Below are positions 12,471-26,800 of a stretch of DNA of 64,000 nt, in pieces (the first letter of the stretch is position 1; the number at the start of each line of letters is the position of its first letter). Both the position numbers and the translations under genes were made by a program. The stretch is from Chlorokybus atmophyticus (taxonomy: Eukaryota; Streptophyta; Chlorokybophyceae; Chlorokybales; Chlorokybaceae), in the NCBI GenBank assembly GCA_009103225.1, contig RHPI01001737.1, forward strand, positions 802,091 through 866,090, in the 5' to 3' direction. The notes under the pieces were generated by a model, which was not told where the DNA came from, did not search any database, and worked only from the letters and a program-made list of their open reading frames with translations.

Positions 12471-14433
12471 ATGACCGTTTCTTGTTGGGGTCTCATCACC
12501 GAGCTATGTCGGAAGCTGTGCTCTTCAGGCCAAGCCAAAGGCACGGATGTGATCAACAGCGCCGTGACCGACGAGTGCCTCGCCTTCACAATGGGTCAGC
12601 TTTCCACGCAAGACCGCAACAGCTGCTCTCTGGTCTGCAAGAGGTGGCACAGACTCAACAATGTGTCGCGCAAGAGGCTGCGGCTCATATCTCCCACGCA
12701 CAATGAGGCTCCCGTGCCAGTGCCCACCACGTTGTTTGCAAGATTTCCCAACCTCGAGCATATAGACCTCTCCCTCGCTTACGCCCACATTGACGATGAT
12801 ATTCTCTTCAAGATTGCCGCCTCCTGCCACAAGCTCCAACACCTTGACGTGCGCTTCTGCGAGCGTGTCACGGACAATGGGATTGCTGCCATTGCACGAG
12901 GCTGCCCTGACCTGAGGGCTGTGCTGCTCAACAACTCGTCTGGTGAGTGTGACTGTTGTGCATCGCGCACTTACGAGTGCATATGTTCACGCATGTTCCT
13001 GAGTATATGCACGTTTGTGTTGTATGCACAACGCATACGTATGGACACATGTGTGTCCATATGCATAGGACACGTTCACATGCAGTTATGTACCATTGTA
13101 TATGTGTAAGAGTTTTGGTCCAAACCAGTGCTGATTGTGGTATGGCATGTTTATGCATGTAAGCAGTCAGTTTTCCGGATTGACAGTCATCAATGTCACA
13201 GCGGTGTGGTAACTCATTGACTGACTATGCATGGCACGGTTGCAGGAGTCGGGTTTGAGGGCGTGAGCGCGCTGGTGCGTTGCTGCAAGAAGCTCCGGTC
13301 GCTAGAGGTGGCGCGCTGCAAAGGAATGGACAACAAGACGCTGTCGTTTGTGGGGAGTGGGTGCAGGACGCTGGAATCCCTAGCGCTCATGCGCTGCGAG
13401 GCTGTGACGGACGCGGGCTTGTCGGGCATCGGGCTTGGCTGCATCGGGCTCAAGCAGCTTAGCCTGTCGGGCTGCGAGGGCGTCACTGCGCGCGGCATAT
13501 CCGTCATAGTCCGTGGATGCAAAGTCCTTCAGAAACTGGACCTCAGCAACTGCAGGTACATGATGGGATGTTGCAAACTCAATGGACTACTACTGTAGCA
13601 ACAATGCAACTTGTGCAAATCGGGCTATCATCCAACGTATACTTCATCCCAAATGTGACATGCAGAGTATATAGTTGTACATCATAGTAGCTTTCTCTGC
13701 TGCAGGCGTTTTGTGGGTCCATGTCGAGTTTGTGTAATAGTATCTCAACATGTACCACTCATCAACTGTGACAAACAACTCACAGTTGTGTGCCAATACT
13801 CATATTTATACCAAGCTTCTCTCATTCAGGCAACTCGGTGACGATGCGTTGAGGGCTATTGCGTCTCAATGCGGGTGGCTTGAGGAGCTCAAGCTCGTGG
13901 GTTGCGCTGCGGGCGACGCGGGTCTTCAGGCCCTCTCAACGTGCCGTCGCCTTCGCCACCTCGACATATCCTACTGCGAGGGTCTTACGAGCGCAGGTCT
14001 CTCTCAGTTTGTGGCGGCCTGCAAGACACTTCGTTCTCTGACCGCGCGGGGTCTCTCCCATGCAATGGACGACAGCGCCCTCACAGCCATAGGAGAGAAC
14101 GGCAAGCGCATCGAGAGTTTGGACCTGAGCTACTGCCAGGAGCTCTCTGACTTAGGCTTGAAGGATGTCGCTAATGGCTGCGGGTCCCTCAAGACTCTGA
14201 AGTTGTTTAATTGTTCTGGTGCGGCTTCGGCGGGAGTCGTTGCTGTGGCCCACGGGTGTGGCATCCTCGCTCACCTTGATGTCGCGTACACCAACGTCGG
14301 CGACCACGCCCTCGCATCCGTCGTGCGACATTGCAAGTTCCTAGAGAAGGTCGTTGTCACGGGGTGCCCGAGGGTCACCGCCAAGGGCGTGCAGGAGGCC
14401 GCGACCTTTGCGGATGTGCAGATCGTCAGGTAG
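12471..14433 (+). CDS. F-box / leucine-rich-repeat protein (Cys-containing LRRs)
   Basis: Three exons (12471-12942, 13246-13555, 13830-14433) join in frame to about 461 residues. An F-box-like helix set covers roughly residues 25-70 (motif SCSLVCKRWHRL). It is followed by about twelve Cys-containing LRRs of about 26 residues with the pattern LxxLDLSxCxxVTDxGLxxIxxGC, as in FBL2/FBXL and AMN1 proteins. The protein is presumably the substrate-binding subunit of an SCF ubiquitin ligase; its target cannot be read from sequence. The reading frame stays open upstream to a splice acceptor at 12386, so the true start may lie in an earlier exon. The ATG chosen is the first in-frame one in the visible exon. 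Intron 1 contains many alternating GT/CA/ATGC steps. Confidence 0.85.
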
Positions 14434-15292
14434 TTGTACAGAGAGAGCGAGAGAGGTACGTGCAGAGCTGTAGATATGTAGATATGTAGATACGCCGCGG
14501 TTTTTCTCCCCTTCCAACAACGAGCTTGGTGATTCTTTTCAATGTTTGGCGGATATATTTCTTTTCACTCCTCCTCAACAAGCACCTCTGGACTTAACTT
14601 CTACTGCGTTATGACTGCACAGCGGACTGGCACAGAAGCATGGTGTGGTTGCTAGAACTTGCTACTAGGCTGTGCATGGTGTGTGAGCGCTGCATTGACT
14701 AACGGCTGGCAACTTGAATGAACCTGAATTTGATTATGACTGTTGTGTTAAAAAATAACAGTGTTGGTGAATAGAGAGTTCATGAACTGGATCAGTTGAT
14801 AATGGGCATGCATTGTCATTGTAGGTAGGCATGTATGCATGCACACGCGGACGCAGAGCTGTTGACAGTCAGTTCATGCACAACGCATGCGAGCTTTTGG
14901 ACAATGTTGCCTAAAGTGATAAACCTTCTCAGTGAAGTCACACATGCATGGTGCAATCACTACCATGTTTTTTGGTTTTGGTACATTCTTTTGCACACAA
15001 CAAGCCCAGTCAGTATCGGGACCAGTCTGCATGTTCCTGCCTACCTGCAGCAGTCATGGCTAATGCACGCCCAACACATGCACTTTATGAAACTGGCTGG
15101 AGCCCACAGCACGTTCACACAAGTAATCACTTGTCTGCTGTGCATGCCATAGCATCACTGCACATTGACAATGCAAGCTGCGCAACACGTGTTGCCCAGC
15201 TGCAGGGTTGTTATGAATACTCACAGAGCGAATGGACCTGTCAGTTTACACATGTTGAAACCCTTTCACCACTACCCGCACAGCATCACTTC
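14434..15292. other. Convergent intergenic region, F-box LRR / CEP104
   Basis: This is 3' flanking sequence of two converging genes. A short GA-rich run follows the F-box stop codon and a short triplicated 'gtagatat' motif lies near 14470-14490. I see no gene in it. Confidence 0.5.
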
Positions 15293-18200
15293 CTACACCA
15301 GGTGTCGGGGGTTTTGTGGGCACCCGGTGGCAGTCAGCAAGTGCGTGCGCCACCCTGACTCATCAGGGGGGATATTCGTGTGACACAACGGACACCTGTT
15401 GGACACCTCACGCGGCTGCGCGGGCAAGCACTCCAACCGCTGCTCGTGCTCGATATACTCTGCCACCGGCACGGCCTCCTTGCATCTGGGACACTCCCTG
15501 GGGTAAACACACACAATGCCATGAGCAGAAATGGTACACTCTGCTCTGCGCGCGCTTGCTTGTCCAACGCACCACACATCCATAGCAATGGTGATCTCAA
15601 ATAAATAGTACCAAGTGAATATCAAGTAGTGGCATACACCCAAGTTGAACCATGCAACAATGGTCAACCTGTATTTGTTCATCTCCTCGCACTCCTCCAG
15701 GAGATGCTCATTGACGGAGGCGATCTCAATGATTTGGCCGCATTCCGCGCACGAGCAGAGCATCGGGCAGTCATGGTAGAAATGGAGATCCATATGGTCA
15801 CCTGCCCACAACAAGCAAGCAAACATTCCTCAGATATGCAACTTGCACAAAAAGAACATTGAAGTCGTATGCACGAGCGTTGCGCACGCACGCGCAAACA
15901 CGCAGCGGCCCATCACAGAGCCACGCATGCACGAACAGGCACACACAGGCACATGTACATGCATGCACGCACGCAAGCAAGCGTACCTTCGAGAAAAGAG
16001 GCATCTGTCCGCCCGCAGAACTGGCACGTGTCCGCTGCATGGTCGTCCTCAGTGTGGTAGCCATCGGACTCAGCCTAAGCAGCGGAGCATAGTCAACATA
16101 CTGGAGAGCGTGAACACACCACATGATTCCAACACATGCGCTGCGCTCACCTGTGTCGGAGTCGGCACGGCAGCTGCGGGCTTCTCAACCTGCTTCGGAG
16201 GCGTGCTCTGCAAGTGTGACGAGGAATGTGATCCACGTTCCTCATCACAAAATAAGCACTGTGATCAACATGACTGAGCACCAACCTGAGCCGGTCTTCC
16301 TGGGGCGATGGCAGGCGGAGCGGACTCAACAGCAGACCCTGCACGCGAGCGTGCGCTGGCCTGTTGAGTGGTGGTGGTTGCTGTTGTCGTTGCCGTTGTT
16401 GCTGGCTTTGCTTGAGTTGTTGGTTGTGGTGCAGCATTGACTGCTGTGGTCTGGTCCGTCCCTGCCGCCGCAGCTCGTCCTTGTCCCGACCAATCGATCC
16501 ATGGCCTGCTCACCCCTCCAGCAGCAGCAGTGCCCGCATCCACGTCCTCCCCCGCGGCGGCCTTCTCGAACGCCTGCGTCATGACGTCCTTGATCTGAGG
16601 CTTCAGACTCTTGATGTACTTGTCGACGCCGGGACCGAGGAGCTTGTAGACCTCCACGGTCACGCGAACGGCGGCCGTACGAACCTGCGTACAAGGGCGT
16701 GGGTGATAAGTGGGTGATTGGTGGGTGCGCATGTGCATGCATGTGGGCGTGTGCGCACGCGCGCGTGGGCATGGGCATGGGCGTGTCAGATTATGTCCAT
16801 ATGAGCGTACGCTTGCGCTTGCGCACGTGTGGCGTGCACGCGCGTGTGTACATGTGCGTGTGTGCGTGTGTGTGTCCCTGTGCATGTCTATGCGAGTATT
16901 GACTTATGCGTGCACATGTGTGTCAGCGTGGGTGCGTGTTTGACTGCGACGAGGATGCTTGTGCAAGCACTACTACTCACATCTCCGTTGGGGCTGCTGC
17001 AGGCGGCTTTGACGAATGTCATGACGCTCTCTGTCGAGAGACCTCCATTGGCAGGCACAACGCCGAACCTCGGCACCAACTGCTGCAGGAGGCACAATCT
17101 TCCAAGCACAGGCTTCCATTGCGCCTGTTTGATGTTGGACGTTCAGATGCGTACACGCACACGCACATGCGGACAACTTCACACGCGCATATGCACATGC
17201 AGGAAAGCACTCGCACACACACGCTCACGCACGCACGCACATGCGCACAAGTGCAGGTACACGTGTATACGCGGACACATGTGGCTACATACGAGTGACA
17301 CATGTAGACAGACTGTGGCAAACAGTGCATCATAGACACAGAGCTTCTAAAAACATTGGTCTGATGACCAGAATGCCGACAATCAGGCCACCTTACCTGG
17401 TTCTTCACCGGCTTGAATATCTGTCCTATCATGACCCCGATTCCGATCTCCCTGCACGCCGCGATCTGCAGCAGCACGACGGCGGCCGCGTCGCGCATGC
17501 GGGCGTTGGAGTCGCCCGTCCGCTCCACCAGCGCGGGGATGATCTCCGACACCGAGAGCGGCAGGTCGCGGGGGCCGACGTCGGAGGCGAACGTCGTGAC
17601 GAGGGAGCTGAGGACCTGCGCGTTGCGCGTGTCATCTTGCAAACTGTTGCACGCGCACACGCACATGCTCACATATATCCGCATGTGCGTGTGCGTGTGC
17701 ACGCGCGGGTCTGTGCATTGGGGCGCATGCGCGGGCGTGTGTGTGTGCGCGTCACAGCGCGCACATCAGACTGATCATATGATGCTAGTCATAAAGAGGA
17801 TCGTGTGCTTCACATGATGCATCACGTGTAACCACACATTCGCTGGTTTCTACCTCATGTTGCAATGCAGGCTAACTTGCCAAGTCAACACACGCGCATG
17901 CACGCACACACAAGTCAGCCTCACAGTAATGTGGTAATACCTGTAAGGCATCGTGGAATATGTTGGCCACCTTGTCGTTCATTGCACGCATGATTACTTG
18001 GCATATCAGCCTGCATTGCAACAACGAGGCGTGAAGCCAATACTGATATGTGGTTAGGCGTGATGCATAGTGCGAAGCTTGTGATAAGCCTGATGCATTC
18101 AGCAAGAGACCAACCTGGCTATTGACACTGGTGAGGCAGAGTATTGTCTCGCGGTGATCTCGCGGTCAATTTTCTGCAGTGCAGCTTCGCGAAGCAGCCA

Positions 18201-21200
18201 ATTGCGACTGCCAAAACAGTTGTGTGTGTCATCAATTTTCGCCAAAAAGTACATTTTGCCCTTTGACATGAGCGCTCGTACACCACAACACGTATGAGCG
18301 CTCCAATTATGTGAGTGCGTGAGCGTGAGGATGAGTCTGATTGTGCGTGTGAGTGTGGGTGTCAGTGTCAGTACACGCGTGCTTATATACGTGTACGAGT
18401 GCATACACTCATACTCACCTGTACAGGCACATGACGGTGTACTGCCCGACAAGCTCTACGAGAAGTGCGTTCTCCTTGAGTGCAGCCTCAGACATCTGCT
18501 CGGGCGCAGGCAAGTCCGCTGCATAGCCCTCACCGCTGGGCATCGCAACCTCCTTGTTATCATCGTCAACATCGTCCACCGGGGCCTTAAAGCTCGCGGG
18601 CGCGTTGGGCGTGCGGTCCCACTTGGCTCTCTCGCGCGTGTTGGTGGTGTTGCCGCTGCCACCCTGCTGCTGTTGTTGTTGCTGTTTGTTGCTGGCGATG
18701 AGCGCCTGCTCTGCTATCCTCTCGGCGTCCTGCGATTGAAGAGTTGGTATATGCACGAATTGTGCGAGCGTATAGGTCTGATATTGCAAGCATGCATGCA
18801 CTCATCCATGACATTTGCACTTGCGCACGCAAATCGTTTATGCAATCATGCGCGCATGCATGCATACATGTGTGTATAAAGGAGTGTCTGGGTATGCCCT
18901 ACCACAGATCAAACAGCACACTGCAGCTTTTGCCATTGCATATACGCATGCGTGAACCCTGCGTGTTACTGCGCAGTTGTGCAAGTGGAGCAGGGAGTCT
19001 CAGTCCATAATTCACTCAACAGTACAGTGCACCTCAGCTTCTTGGCATGCATAGATATGCTGGAATACATGCCTAGAATGCAAGTTTGCTTCAAACATTG
19101 TACCTCAGGTTCTTCCTTCGGCGGTGGCAGGGGTCGATCATCGTACGCAGCGTAGTCTCGGCGCCGATCCATAGACTGGCGCATGGCAAGCATCTGCGCG
19201 GATGCGGACGGGTTGTCACGTGAGATTGGGCTGGAGGGCGAGATGATGATGGGCTGCGATGATAGTTGCTGCTTTGCCACGCCGACCGCTGTGTTGTCAC
19301 TGTGCACACGCAACAAGGAGTCAGAAGCACTTGAGGGAGAGAGAACGAGTGTGCGTGCGCGCGTGCGTGTGTATGCGTGCATGCGAGCATGTGCATGCAC
19401 TATGTGACACTGTGTATGTGTCACACTGTCGATTGTTAAACAGTGTGATACATACACAGCCACTGTCAAATACAGCGAGTGTTAAACACATTGAACACAT
19501 TTGCTCTGTTTCCTCACTTGAAGGATGCGCGCTTGCTGATGGGTGCATCCACATGTTGTTGGTGAAGGTAGCTGTTGCTGTCCTGTTGTTGGCCCGTCCG
19601 CACCCTGTCTATCTCCGCCTTGATGGCTTTGGCCAGGTCGTAGTCTTCATTTTCCACAGCCGCGCGCTTCTTGGCTTCCAGCTTCGCGACGTTCAGGCCG
19701 AGGGCGCGCAGCTTGTCGATGGTCATCTGCGTGAGACACGCGTGTGTTGGCTTGTGTGTGTGAGCAGCATGACGTTGGTGTTGGGTGTGTTGGGTGAGGC
19801 TCAACCAAACCTTGAGTCGCTTGGCTTCGTCGTAGTCTTCGGCGCGGACTGCCTCCTCCTTCTGGCGCAGAACCTGCGTGCACATGGATGCTGAGAGACG
19901 TGTACTCCGCAAGAAAGACACGGGTGATGAGTGGTAGGTGAACTACAGATATAAAGTATTGTGATCTTATGACAACCTGCATATGAACATGTAAATTTAT
20001 GAACCTTCGTCTGCATGCATGCATCATTGTGCGCAGCTGTATCTCACAGACATGCAAACAAATGAACTGAGACTGTTTCTGCGTGTAAGGTGGTGTGCAT
20101 ACGCACACATGTTGGTCGGCAGCTCACCTCCTTGATCTTCTGCGCAGTCACAGCGTCAACATCAAGCACGGCAGCGTCCTCCTCAGCCGAAGAGTGCCGC
20201 CCTCCGCCATTGCTGGCATGTCTGGAAAAACGCAGGCCCACCAATCAGCAGTGCTTGCATGGGCTTGAAGAGCGACTTGCAACACTTTGCATAGCATTAG
20301 GTTACCTTGTGGTTTCAACTCCATTTGAGAAGGCGCTTGCGAGCTGAGGAGAGGATGAGTCCAAACGCTCCCCAATAATGTTCAAGGCTACAATGCCAAC
20401 CTGAGCATGGACGGCAGTCAGCACTGATGTGCGTTTTTGGCATGCGTGGGCTGTTGCTGTGTACACGGTGACTCTGCACACGTGCGCACACACTGCCTGC
20501 GAGCACACGCACTCATGGATGTGTGCATGCGCATCTGTGAGTATGTACACGCGTGCATGGGTGTGCACGATTGTGCCTGGGTGCGTGCACGCATATGTGT
20601 GTACGGGTACGCGTGTGTGCGTGAATGTATCTGCATGTGCATGCCTACGTATATGTCTGCCTGTGCGCGCACACGCCAGCGTGTATGCGTGTGGGCGCGT
20701 GTTGGAATTTAGAGGCCATGTCAACCTGTGAGTGCATGTTGAGGGAATTGGGATGGCATTTGTGCAGCACCAGGCGGACAAGTAGTGCCGACACGTCCAC
20801 ATGTATAGACTTGAGCTCTCGAGCTTGGTGGCCGCTGCGCTCGTTGTTATCAAATGACACATGCCTGCAGCATACGCAGCGCGCTCAAATAAAGCAAATA
20901 CCATCCCCNNNNNNNNNNNNNNNNNNNNNNNNNNNNNNNNNNNNNNNNNNNNNNNNNNNNNNNNNNNNNNNNNNNNNNNNNNNNNNNNNNNNNNNNNNNN
21001 NNNCACATATCTTCTAGACATGCGCACGCACGCACGCCCACCCACCCACCCACCCACCCACACAGGCATTCTCGCCATGGCGAGCCATTTATCGCACGCA
21101 CTCACCCCAAGCGCTTCATCGCGCATTGCGTGTAGTCATTGGATCCGGCGGGTGGCGCGCCAACATACAGCTCCACCTTGCTCGCAATCTGCGCCAACAA

Positions 21201-22260
21201 GCGAAAAAACCATAGTGGATAAGTTATGATCTAGCAAAGGCACGTTGACATGCACAAGCGAGGGCGTGTGTAGTTGAGTTCACGCACATGCAGTTGCAAA
21301 ACCCCGCCGCATGCACACACACAGTGCAGCAATATGCACTCGGTTTGTTGTGTTAAGCACGCACACGAACACGCGCATGCACATGCACTCGCACATGCAC
21401 TCGCACATGCACACGCGCGCGCAGACGCGCACACACGCCCCGCCACCTATGCTCCCGGCGCGTCTTTATTGAGCCAAGCATGCATGCAATGCATGAACAT
21501 ACACAGCAGTAGCAGTGGGCCGGCTACTACCTTGTATTCATGGGAGAGCAGCTGTATCTGCTGAATGTGCGACGTGGACTCGAGCCTCAGCACAATATCT
21601 TGCGGGAACCTGCAACTCCTGCAAGTGTACCTCGCACCCTTAATCAACATTGCCAATATAGTGCAAGTCGTGTGTGCTGTCCCTGTTTGCATGCCTGTCA
21701 GTGTGTCTCTCGTAGCGAAGGCATACCTTTCTGACTGCCAGCCCCTCGTATGTGGACTGTGAACATGCAACTCCCTTGCTGGATAGCTTGCATCCTGCAC
21801 GCACGACATACTTTGAGCAATGCACAAGTGCATACAAGTGTACATGGTGTCAAAGTAAGACTATGCTTGTGCGTGGTGTGCAGGCGCACAACATACGCAT
21901 GCCAGCTCATAGTCAAGATGGGTGGCAGGCTCATATAACGATCGACATGCATGCACAGCGTGTCAAGCATGCTTAAGGACTGCTTAAGGACTGTACAAAA
22001 CCAGCTGTCTAAAAAAACTGTTGTTTGGCTGCTGTTTGGCTTGTACTGTTGCTTGTCCTCACGCACTGGGTGGTACATTAATAACAACAGCATGACGCTT
22101 GGCATAGAAACAGTTCAGCTATTCTTGAGTAGCTGAGCTGCAATTGCTGATACTGGCAGACAATACCACACCAAAGCAAAAAGAAAGCCGACGGCTGCTG
22201 AATTGCAACGCCCACCTCCGAAGAGCAGGCGTGCACCACGAATTTCAGCTTCTGCCCCAT
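15293..22260 (-). CDS. CEP104: CEP104 / FAP256-type ciliary tip protein
   Basis: Twenty exons on the minus strand join with consistent phase to about 941 residues (human CEP104 is about 925). Exons: 22216-22260, 21727-21794, 21531-21609, 21106-21188, 20726-20864, 20306-20400, 20128-20221, 19811-19873, 19518-19726, 19104-19299, 18419-18729, 18115-18207, 17925-18010, 17397-17635, 16981-17124, 16286-16684, 16151-16207, 15987-16074, 15669-15801 and 15293-15497. CEP104 binds tubulin and EB1 at growing ciliary tips; its Chlamydomonas homologue is FAP256. Order: N-terminal jelly roll (ARELHVHSP, FPQDIVLRL, ARELKSIHVDV), coiled coil with the EDYDEAKRLK and NEDYDLAKAIK repeats, a poly-Gln linker, a TOG domain, then C-terminal C2H2-type zinc fingers (CQFCGRTD, CAECGQII, CPRCKEAV, CPLCHTNI). 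The 95-N gap falls inside intron 4, so no coding sequence is lost. Confidence 0.95.
20909..21003. other. Assembly gap (95 N) in a CEP104 intron
   Basis: A run of N between CEP104 exons 4 and 5. Just past the gap lie CGCACG- and CCCA-type repeats, so it is probably a collapsed simple repeat. Both flanking exons keep matching phase. Confidence 0.95.
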
Positions 22261-23842
22261 GCCCCAGGCCAGTGCCTTAGGCAGTTGCTCCACAGCAGCT
22301 CCACTGCACCAACCCCCCCTTCGCTTTTCCAATTCAGCAGTCAACACTCGCTAGCATTTGGCTAACATCCTCACTGCATGACGGCTCTTCCAGCTAACAG
22401 TACAACTGAACCAGTGCAACTGTGGCTTGCAGATTGAGGCAGGACAAGCAGGTCAACCACGCCTAGCCCATAGACTCCAGCCAAGCCACGCATCCAGCCC
22501 GCCCGTCAGCCAAAACCGAGCTGAAGAGATGTCTGTTCCAGTGTGCGATCTATGAACTGCGAGATAGTTAATCAGACTTCAACTGACAAAACGAGAAGAC
22601 AGTCACAACACAGCCAAAGCTCTCGCCAGCAGCACACACTCGACCACGACACGCTTGTCACCGCCACCGCCTCCGCCTGGTCGTTATGCACTGCGAAAGC
22701 AGCGGGAAGCAGGGACCCTCAGACCGTAACTCAGCCAGACGTGATTCATCTCGCTTGTGAAGTCATTGAAGCCGCGATTCACACGAGACTGAATCACGTG
22801 ACGCGCGCAGGGGCATGGTGTTGACTGTACATACAAACAAACGCGGTGTGCATGCTGCTGCACTGTACACTGCCCGCTTGGCTGTGCAGCACCACGTTGA
22901 AGGTCTGGCTGTCGTTGGTTGTAATGAACGGAACAACCGGCATGTACTATCGAGCCTGATGTTGCATTTGTCGTTCGCCGGCTCTCGGTCAGATTTGATG
23001 TTGCTGGTGCACTCCCAACGACCGTCGCTTGCAACGCCTTGCCTCCTGCTTAGCCTATCAACCTCTGCATTGGTTATGTTGTAGTCCTGCATTGACTTGT
23101 AGTTTTCTGGCTATGCCCTTTGACCTGTGTGGTACGGCATGATTCAGGCCTACATCCGGACTATTGGACAGCTCATACCTTGCCTGCGTTGGATACTCAT
23201 AAGTAAGGATTCTCGTTGTGGAGATGGCGTGCGTGCGTGCGTGCGTGTGTGTGTGTCCACACGGGAGAAAAGGTTGGGAGGGTTGTCAAAGTAGTCCGCT
23301 GCAACAGATGGTTATGTGACCAGCAGGATTGTGCTTCCCAAAAGGGGTATGCTGCTGCGCCAGCATGCGTGTTGTTGCTGGTTGCGCACATCGTCTCACA
23401 ATGTCATCAGACGCTACAAATAATCACAAGCTGCATAGGCTTTGATTTCCCCATGCCACAGTGAAAGTGTCACTCTGTGTATGTCATTCACCAGCATGGC
23501 ATAATGCAGCAAAATCATGTCGCTAGGTGCGCGTACACAATACTTAGCACATCATCAAATTGGCATGGTTTGCCAAAGCAGCACTGATTGCAAAATTTGA
23601 AGTGTTCCATGCTTGTCACTGCAATCTAGGTCTCCGGCACCGCCCGGCGTCTGTTGCATGTGATGTTGCATGCATGGTAACGGCTTGTTTCACCAACATT
23701 GGCAATCTGGGAGGTGCCAGCGTTTTCCGCCCGAGTGCCACAGCACAATGGCGTAGCTGGTTGTCTTGCTAAGAAGGCATCAAGTGTAAACAAAGCAGAC
23801 TGCACAGTAAGAGTGAAGCAACCACACTCTTACACATGTGCG
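22261..23842. other. Intergenic region between CEP104 and NUP107
   Basis: CEP104 (5' end) and NUP107 (3' end) are both on the minus strand, so this region should hold the CEP104 promoter. A short tandem run of CGTG steps lies at about 23229-23250. No gene or conserved motif was recognised. Confidence 0.5.
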
Positions 23843-26800
23843 TTACACAGCATGGGTCTGTTGGTCGTGCGCAGCCTGCATTTCAAAGAGAACAGCCTGG
23901 CGCTCCAGCTGCAGCAACAATTTGAGCTGCGATTGGGTGAACAGCTGATGCAGGTTGCCAGGCCCATTGGCCACAAGCTCAACAGCCTGCAAAGGTACAA
24001 CGCAGGTGTGAATTGACCTTTCAACACAGACGGAAACTATGGATAGACATACAAAACACACTGACCTTGCCAGCGAGCTCAGGATTCACTGATCGTGATC
24101 CCGTCAGCGCAGCAATGGCCACTTCCATTTCCAAACAACGCAGCGCGAGCTCTGGTGCAAGACAGCGCCGGCATAGCCCGACGGCAAGCTGTGACTCCTG
24201 TTGCTGTTCTGCATCTGTGCTGCTGTCGCCTTGGGCACCAACTTCCACCACCACCTCCAGCGAGCACGGACGTATGGTGATGGACGCATCTGGCAGCTCT
24301 CCTTTCACAGCCAGCGATAGCACTCGTGCGAGGACCCCACCTGCTGGCGCTAATAGCGCTTCATCACCTTTACCTGAGAGGACACGAACATGTCGCACAC
24401 AAGGTCTTCGGATACTGCATGCGGGATATGGCATGCTAAATCGCACATACCGAACTTTTGCGCCAGGTGTATGCTCACTAAGTCTCCATCAGAGACCGGT
24501 TCAACCACACAAGTAACTCGAGCTGCATCGCCTGCAGCTTTCACCATAGCATCCTGCACAAATTGGTATTGCATTTGGCTAATCACAAGCTCAAGGGAAA
24601 CCAGTCTGGCTAAACGCAGTACTGTAGCCGGCCGCCCTACCTGTATCGTGAAGTAGTCTTGAGACTGCCCACCAGTCACGGAAGCGACAACGTTTATCAC
24701 CTCCGTACCACTGCAGCTCAACAGCTCATCATCAAGACGTGCGTCGCGAGGCAACTCAAGCCAGGCTTCCTCGCCAGCAAGCAGCTCAACCAGCTGCTCG
24801 AGTGCGCTTTGCGCTGCAGCAACAGCTGCTTCCTTCAAGACAACAGTTGGTACAACACCCTGCCAGTTACAGATATGGTTGAATACGCTTGCCATGCAGA
24901 CAACGCTATGCTTGCTGTCTCCGCGATGCAAACCTGCTTGATTGCCGATGCTGCCTGCCTGCACAACTCCACAGCGTCGCGGTACTCCGCATCACATTCA
25001 AAGTACTGCAACCAGCATCCCAGCTCCCGAATGGCTGCGCTGCCAGAAAGCGCCTCGGCAATGTCTTGAGGAAGTTTGCTCATCAGCAAGGCTGCACCCT
25101 CAGAGCGCGCAGAGACATCCGGAAGCGCCTGCAGCTCTGTGTTCAGGTACTGCAAGTCAACTTGTTCACGCTGTGGCAGCGACGCCAATGCAAACTCCCG
25201 GAAAAGGAGGTTGCTGGCAGACAAACAGAGACATGGTTAGTGCTTGCAGTGTTGTTACAGTGGCGGCAGCGCCAAGCAATACCGTACCTTTGAAAAACGG
25301 CTTTCTGATGCATCTCAACCTGCTTGGTGTTGTTGCCTGCAATTGGGAAGCAGAGCCACTCAATCAAGCGTGCTTTCCTAATCTCAGCCGTTGGTCCAGC
25401 CGAGAAGTCTGCAGGGTACTCTGGCTTGTGCTCTCTTGACTCAGCAATAACCCTGCGAAGCTCATCACATGTTCAGGCGAAAGGCACTAGTCACTGCTTA
25501 TGTACTGCTCCATCTTGCAACGAAGCATTTCTACGACTACATTGCTCTCTATAAGCTGCTCACCTATCGATGATTGCGAAAATGGAGCCAGGGCCTTCTT
25601 GATCAAAGTATTGCAGTGCAGTTTCAAACACTTGCTTCTTGACTTCTTCTTCCGCACCTCGTATGGTGTCCATCAGGATGGTGAAATCATACCGCCGCTT
25701 CTCAAGTCGCAAGAAAGACGCGTATAACGCCACCAAGTTGTACCGGCCGGCACTTATGAGGTGCACAATGTATCTGCACAAATGACATGAGTTCATGCCA
25801 ATAAGCAGCTGTTGACTACTTATAGATACCATGAGTGGCAACACAACCGCTTACGCGTGGACAATCTCATTGAGGTCAAAGTCGAATCCCTCTGATAGCT
25901 CTGTTTCAGGAAGTAGCCTTTGTAGTGCAAGCATAACATGCGCAGCGCAACGAAGCAGCTGTGGAGGACACAACGGCCTGAATACAAAGTGATCAAGTCA
26001 TGTCAGTTACTGTGTGGCGTGTTGAGTTTTGACAAAGTTCTGACCAACATGTGACGATGTTGTGCTGTAGCATGCTGCCCTACCTGCCAGTGTTGGGGTC
26101 TTCTCTAAGCCAGTCATTTAGCACATGCACCAGCTCAGTCCACTGGCAAAGGATGACATGCATCTGCACTTGCCGCTGTGGCTCACGGCATGCCTGTCGG
26201 ACTGCTTCATAAGGACTGGGGAAGAAATGCATGTGTGAGCACAGCTACTTGACAATGAGCGTCAAGGCTACCAAGGTGCATGACGAGTGCCAGCTGATTA
26301 CCTGGACGCAAGCTGGCGGAAAATCTCCTCAGCTTCAGCTGGCTGCTGCGCGCAAACCTGTGCAAGCGGCCAGTCGCCAACCCGACCAGTGTCTATCGTA
26401 CCCAGTGAGTAAACGGTGAGGACCATTGCCAGACACTTGACCCAACACATATGCACAAACAATGGTACAACACATAATGCGCAGTAGTTGCACTGCAAGG
26501 TCGTACTCTTGGGTGCATCGCGTTCGTCATCATCCTTGGAGACACTCTGTGCGAGATGTTGATCCACTCGGACGTCCAACCACGATCGAAACATCGCCCA
26601 GCACGCTGACTCCCAGTCACGGGAAGCTGCAAGCATGCGCATCGTATTGCTGCAGAGCGACCCATAGATGGCTGACTCCAGCTCTCCTGTTGACTGCTCC
26701 TCGGCCAGCATCTGATGATCCACATGACTGTTGAGCATATTAGACTGCCCCCAAAGCAAAAGGAACACACCCGGCTGCATGTGACCTACCTCTGATGCTT

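Noticed and set aside
12956-13162. Small open frames of Cys/His/Met-rich peptides between F-box exons
   Set aside because: They come from alternating GT/CA/ATGC intron sequence, and the flanking exons splice past them in frame.
20302-21126. Long minus-strand open frame running through the N gap
   Set aside because: The frame is open only because N translates as X. It joins one true CEP104 exon (20306-20400) to intron sequence.
22543-23464. Short open frames between CEP104 and NUP107
   Set aside because: They have no conserved motifs, no consistent splice phases and overlap on both strands, so they are chance frames.
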